NCBI GenBank assembly: GCA_023450335.1
Contig: JAEXHA010000145.1
Span: 1-12,561, forward strand
Reading direction: 5' to 3'
Source: Actinomycetes bacterium
GTDB lineage: Bacteria > Actinomycetota > Actinomycetes > Actinomycetales > Microbacteriaceae
DNA: 12,561 nt
In this document: piece by piece, positions 10,599 to 12,561 of the stretch
Layout of the letters: each line of letters starts with the position of its first letter
How positions within the stretch are numbered: the first letter of the stretch is position 1
The notes under the pieces: generated by a model
Database searches by the model: none
What the model saw: only the letters and a program-made list of their open reading frames with translations
What the model was told of the DNA's origin: nothing
Made by a program: the position numbers and the translations under genes

Positions 10599-12561
10599 CC
10601 GGGTACGCGGGGATGCGGCATCGGCGTGGTCAGACGCTGCCGCAGGCAGAGGCATCGGCACTCCACGACGCGGGGGCTCGGCATCCACCCCCGCCGGCAC
10701 CGGCGCGCCCCACGCGACGCGTCGGCACGGTGACCTGCGGCTGACGGTGGGCCTGTTCGTGGCGATCGTGGCGGCGCTCATGCCGCTGATGACCGTGATC
10801 GCACCCGGCGGCTGGATCGCCGGTGTCATCCTCTTCGCGGCCGTGCTGGTGGCCATCGGCTTCGTCGCGCGACGGCTGCGGATGCCGGGGATGGTCGTCA
10901 CGCTCATCCTCATCGCGCTGTGGCTGGCGGTGGTGACGGTCGCGTTCCTGCGCGACACGGCGCTGTTCGGCATCATCCCGACGATCGACACGTTCAACGA
11001 CGCGCCCGCCCTCGCCGGGGTCGCCGCGAACGAGATCCTCCTGGGCGTGGCGCCGCTGGAGGCGACGCACGCGGTCACCTTCATCCTCGTCGCCGCGCTC
11101 GGTGCGCTCACCATCGCGCTCGACCACGTCGTGCTGACCGCACGCATGCCGCTGCTGGCGACGGTGGCGTTGGTCGCTGTGTGGCTCATCCCATCGATTG
11201 CGGTGCCCAGCGGCGCGAGCGTCGCGGCCTTCGTGTTCCTCGCCGCCGCGGTGCTGTACCTGATCCGCGCCGAGACCCGCACCCGTGAGGCGCCCGCACC
11301 GGCCGGCGCCCGTGCGAGCGCGGGCGTGACGGCCATGGCCGCCGGCATCGGCGTCGTCGCGATCGTGGCCACCGTGCTGGCCACGCCGACCTTGCCGCCG
11401 TCGGCGGGGGCGGGCGGCGCGTTGGGCCTGGCATCCATCGACGCGTCGCTCGAGCTGGGCAAGGACCTGCGGCAGCCGACCGACACCGAGGTGCTGCGTG
11501 TGCACACCAATGCGCCGTCGGCGCCGTACCTGCGGGTGGCGACGCTCTCGGAGTTCGACGGCGAGGTGTGGCGGCCCGACCGGTACCGCTCGGTCGAGCT
11601 CGTCGACGAGTCGTCGTGGGAGGAGCTGTCCGTCGACGAGGATGTCCGCGTCACGCAATACCGCACGACGATCGAGATCGACGGGCTGGCATCGGCGCGA
11701 CTGCCGATTCCGTTCCCTGCGGTGTCGCTGTCGGGACTCGAGGGCGCGTGGCGGGCGGTCGACGCGAATCGCACCGTGATCACGGCCGAGAGCTCGACGC
11801 AGGGCCAGACGTATGACGTGCTGTCGAACGTGGTGCGGCCCACGCGGGAGCAGATCCGGGCGGCGGAGGCGTCGCTGAGCGGCAGCGGCATCGATGGGTT
11901 CACGCTGCCGACGGGCATGCCGCCGATCATCGCCAACACCGCCGCCGAGGTGACCGCAGGGGCCGACAACGACTACGACCGGTTGATCGCGCTGCAGGCG
12001 TGGTTCCGCGGTCCGGAGTTCTCGTACTCGCTGTTCGCGCCGGTGCAGGAGGGGTTCGACGGCAGCGGCGCCGACGCGGTGGCGCAGTTCCTGGACGTGC
12101 GCGAGGGCTACTGTGTGCATTTCGCATCGGCGTTCGCCGTGATGGCCCGCGTGCTCGATATGCCCGCCCGCATCGTCATCGGATTCCTGCCGGGCGAGAC
12201 GACCAACGACGTGGTCGATGGCGAGCGGGTGGCCGCCGTGTCGACGAGCATGCTGCACGCGTGGCCCGAGGTGCATTTCGAGGGCATCGGCTGGGTTCCG
12301 TTCGAGCCGACGAAGACGCTGGGCGTGCCGACGGGCTTCTTGCCCGAGTCGGCGCCCGCTCCCGCGGACGGCGGTGAGGATGTCAATGGTCCGACACCGA
12401 CGGCCAGCCCGACGCCGTCGCGCTCGACGGCCCCGCTCGACGAGCAGGACGACATCGCCGCCGGTGGCGCGGGGTCTGGTTCGGCGCCGGTGAGTCCGTT
12501 GCCGTACTTCGCGGCGCTGGGCATCGCGGTGCTGGTCGGAGCGCTGCCGTGGGCCGCGGGG
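10585..12561 (+). CDS. TgpA-like membrane transglutaminase (DUF3488 + transglutaminase core), first 659 codons, 3' end beyond the right edge
   Basis: A polytopic membrane protein with an extracytoplasmic transglutaminase/protease-like fold. It begins with a basic, hydrophilic stretch of ~50 residues. About seven hydrophobic segments follow (roughly 51-73, 75-98, 102-122, 162-187, 188-207, 212-231, 247-270). The soluble region carries a transglutaminase core at about 459-582: REGYCVHFASAF with Cys510, MLHAWPEV with His558, and GWVPFEPT with Glu574 at the usual third catalytic (Asp) position. A Pro/Thr/Ser-rich linker (about 590-635) leads into another hydrophobic segment cut by the window end; a cytoplasmic DUF4129-type tail is expected after it. 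ATG at 10585 has GGGAG seven nt upstream and overlaps the DUF58 gene by 14 nt. The family is clear; the reaction (cross-linking, protease or amidase) is unknown. Confidence 0.93.
   Translation, partial: MSSRDRVRGDAASAWSDAAAGRGIGTPRRGGSASTPAGTGAPHATRRHGDLRLTVGLFVAIVAALMPLMTVIAPGGWIAGVILFAAVLVAIGFVARRLRMPGMVVTLILIALWLAVVTVAFLRDTALFGIIPTIDTFNDAPALAGVAANEILLGVAPLEATHAVTFILVAALGALTIALDHVVLTARMPLLATVALVAVWLIPSIAVPSGASVAAFVFLAAAVLYLIRAETRTREAPAPAGARASAGVTAMAAGIGVVAIVATVLATPTLPPSAGAGGALGLASIDASLELGKDLRQPTDTEVLRVHTNAPSAPYLRVATLSEFDGEVWRPDRYRSVELVDESSWEELSVDEDVRVTQYRTTIEIDGLASARLPIPFPAVSLSGLEGAWRAVDANRTVITAESSTQGQTYDVLSNVVRPTREQIRAAEASLSGSGIDGFTLPTGMPPIIANTAAEVTAGADNDYDRLIALQAWFRGPEFSYSLFAPVQEGFDGSGADAVAQFLDVREGYCVHFASAFAVMARVLDMPARIVIGFLPGETTNDVVDGERVAAVSTSMLHAWPEVHFEGIGWVPFEPTKTLGVPTGFLPESAPAPADGGEDVNGPTPTASPTPSRSTAPLDEQDDIAAGGAGSGSAPVSPLPYFAALGIAVLVGALPWAAG

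Noticed and set aside
9693..12276. Two long minus-strand open frames opposite the DUF58 and transglutaminase genes
   Set aside because: Products are Ser/Thr- or Arg/His-rich without domains; the plus strand encodes the DUF58 signature and a transglutaminase Cys-His pair.
1..12561. Mobile elements, CRISPR arrays, attachment sites or a replication origin
   Set aside because: No transposase or integrase motifs, spaced direct repeats, target duplications or DnaA-box clusters were seen. Gene content and composition look uniform.

Overview
The window is roughly 70% GC and densely coded. It uses GTG starts often and nearly always has C or G in third codon positions. Protein signatures (DnaX opening TTALYRRYRP, a three-gene MoxR/DUF58/transglutaminase cluster, an actinobacterial 4.5S RNA, a GH65 + beta-phosphoglucomutase pair) point to an actinobacterium. 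Microbacteriaceae, probably Microbacterium or a close relative, is my best guess, but no taxonomic marker such as rRNA is present.

Minus-strand block (positions 8206 down to 1). In transcription order it holds the SRP 4.5S RNA gene, pta (phosphate acetyltransferase), ackA (acetate kinase), a beta-phosphoglucomutase-like HAD phosphatase, a GH65 disaccharide phosphorylase-like enzyme, and dnaX (clamp-loader gamma/tau), which runs off the left edge. pta and ackA share an ATGA stop/start overlap. ackA-HAD and HAD-GH65 are separated by only about 30 nt. The four metabolic genes therefore look like one operon. dnaX has its own candidate promoter just inside the GH65-dnaX gap.

Plus-strand block (8317 to the right edge). 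It holds moxR (AAA+ ATPase), a membrane-anchored DUF58 protein, and a TgpA-like multi-pass membrane transglutaminase cut off by the window end. The genes are 11 nt apart or overlap by 14 nt. This is a recurrent bacterial gene trio thought to act at the cell envelope; its biochemical role is not settled.

The 308-nt divergent gap between pta and moxR is the only sizeable non-coding stretch. It carries the SRP RNA with its own U-tract terminator, candidate -10 boxes for the SRP RNA, pta and moxR, and a GC-rich hairpin.

Possible joint function of the metabolic genes (inference): a GH65 phosphorylase splits an alpha-glucosyl disaccharide with phosphate to beta-glucose-1-phosphate plus glucose. 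The HAD enzyme converts this to glucose-6-phosphate for glycolysis. Pta-AckA turn surplus acetyl-CoA into acetate and ATP. I saw no mobile element, CRISPR array, tRNA or clear pseudogene, and no strong evidence of a wholly new system. The most interesting points are the SRP RNA/dnaX pair split by a metabolic cassette, two matching leaderless promoter signatures, tandem palindromes ahead of dnaX, an odd hydrophobic tail on the GH65 protein, and an over-represented heptamer.
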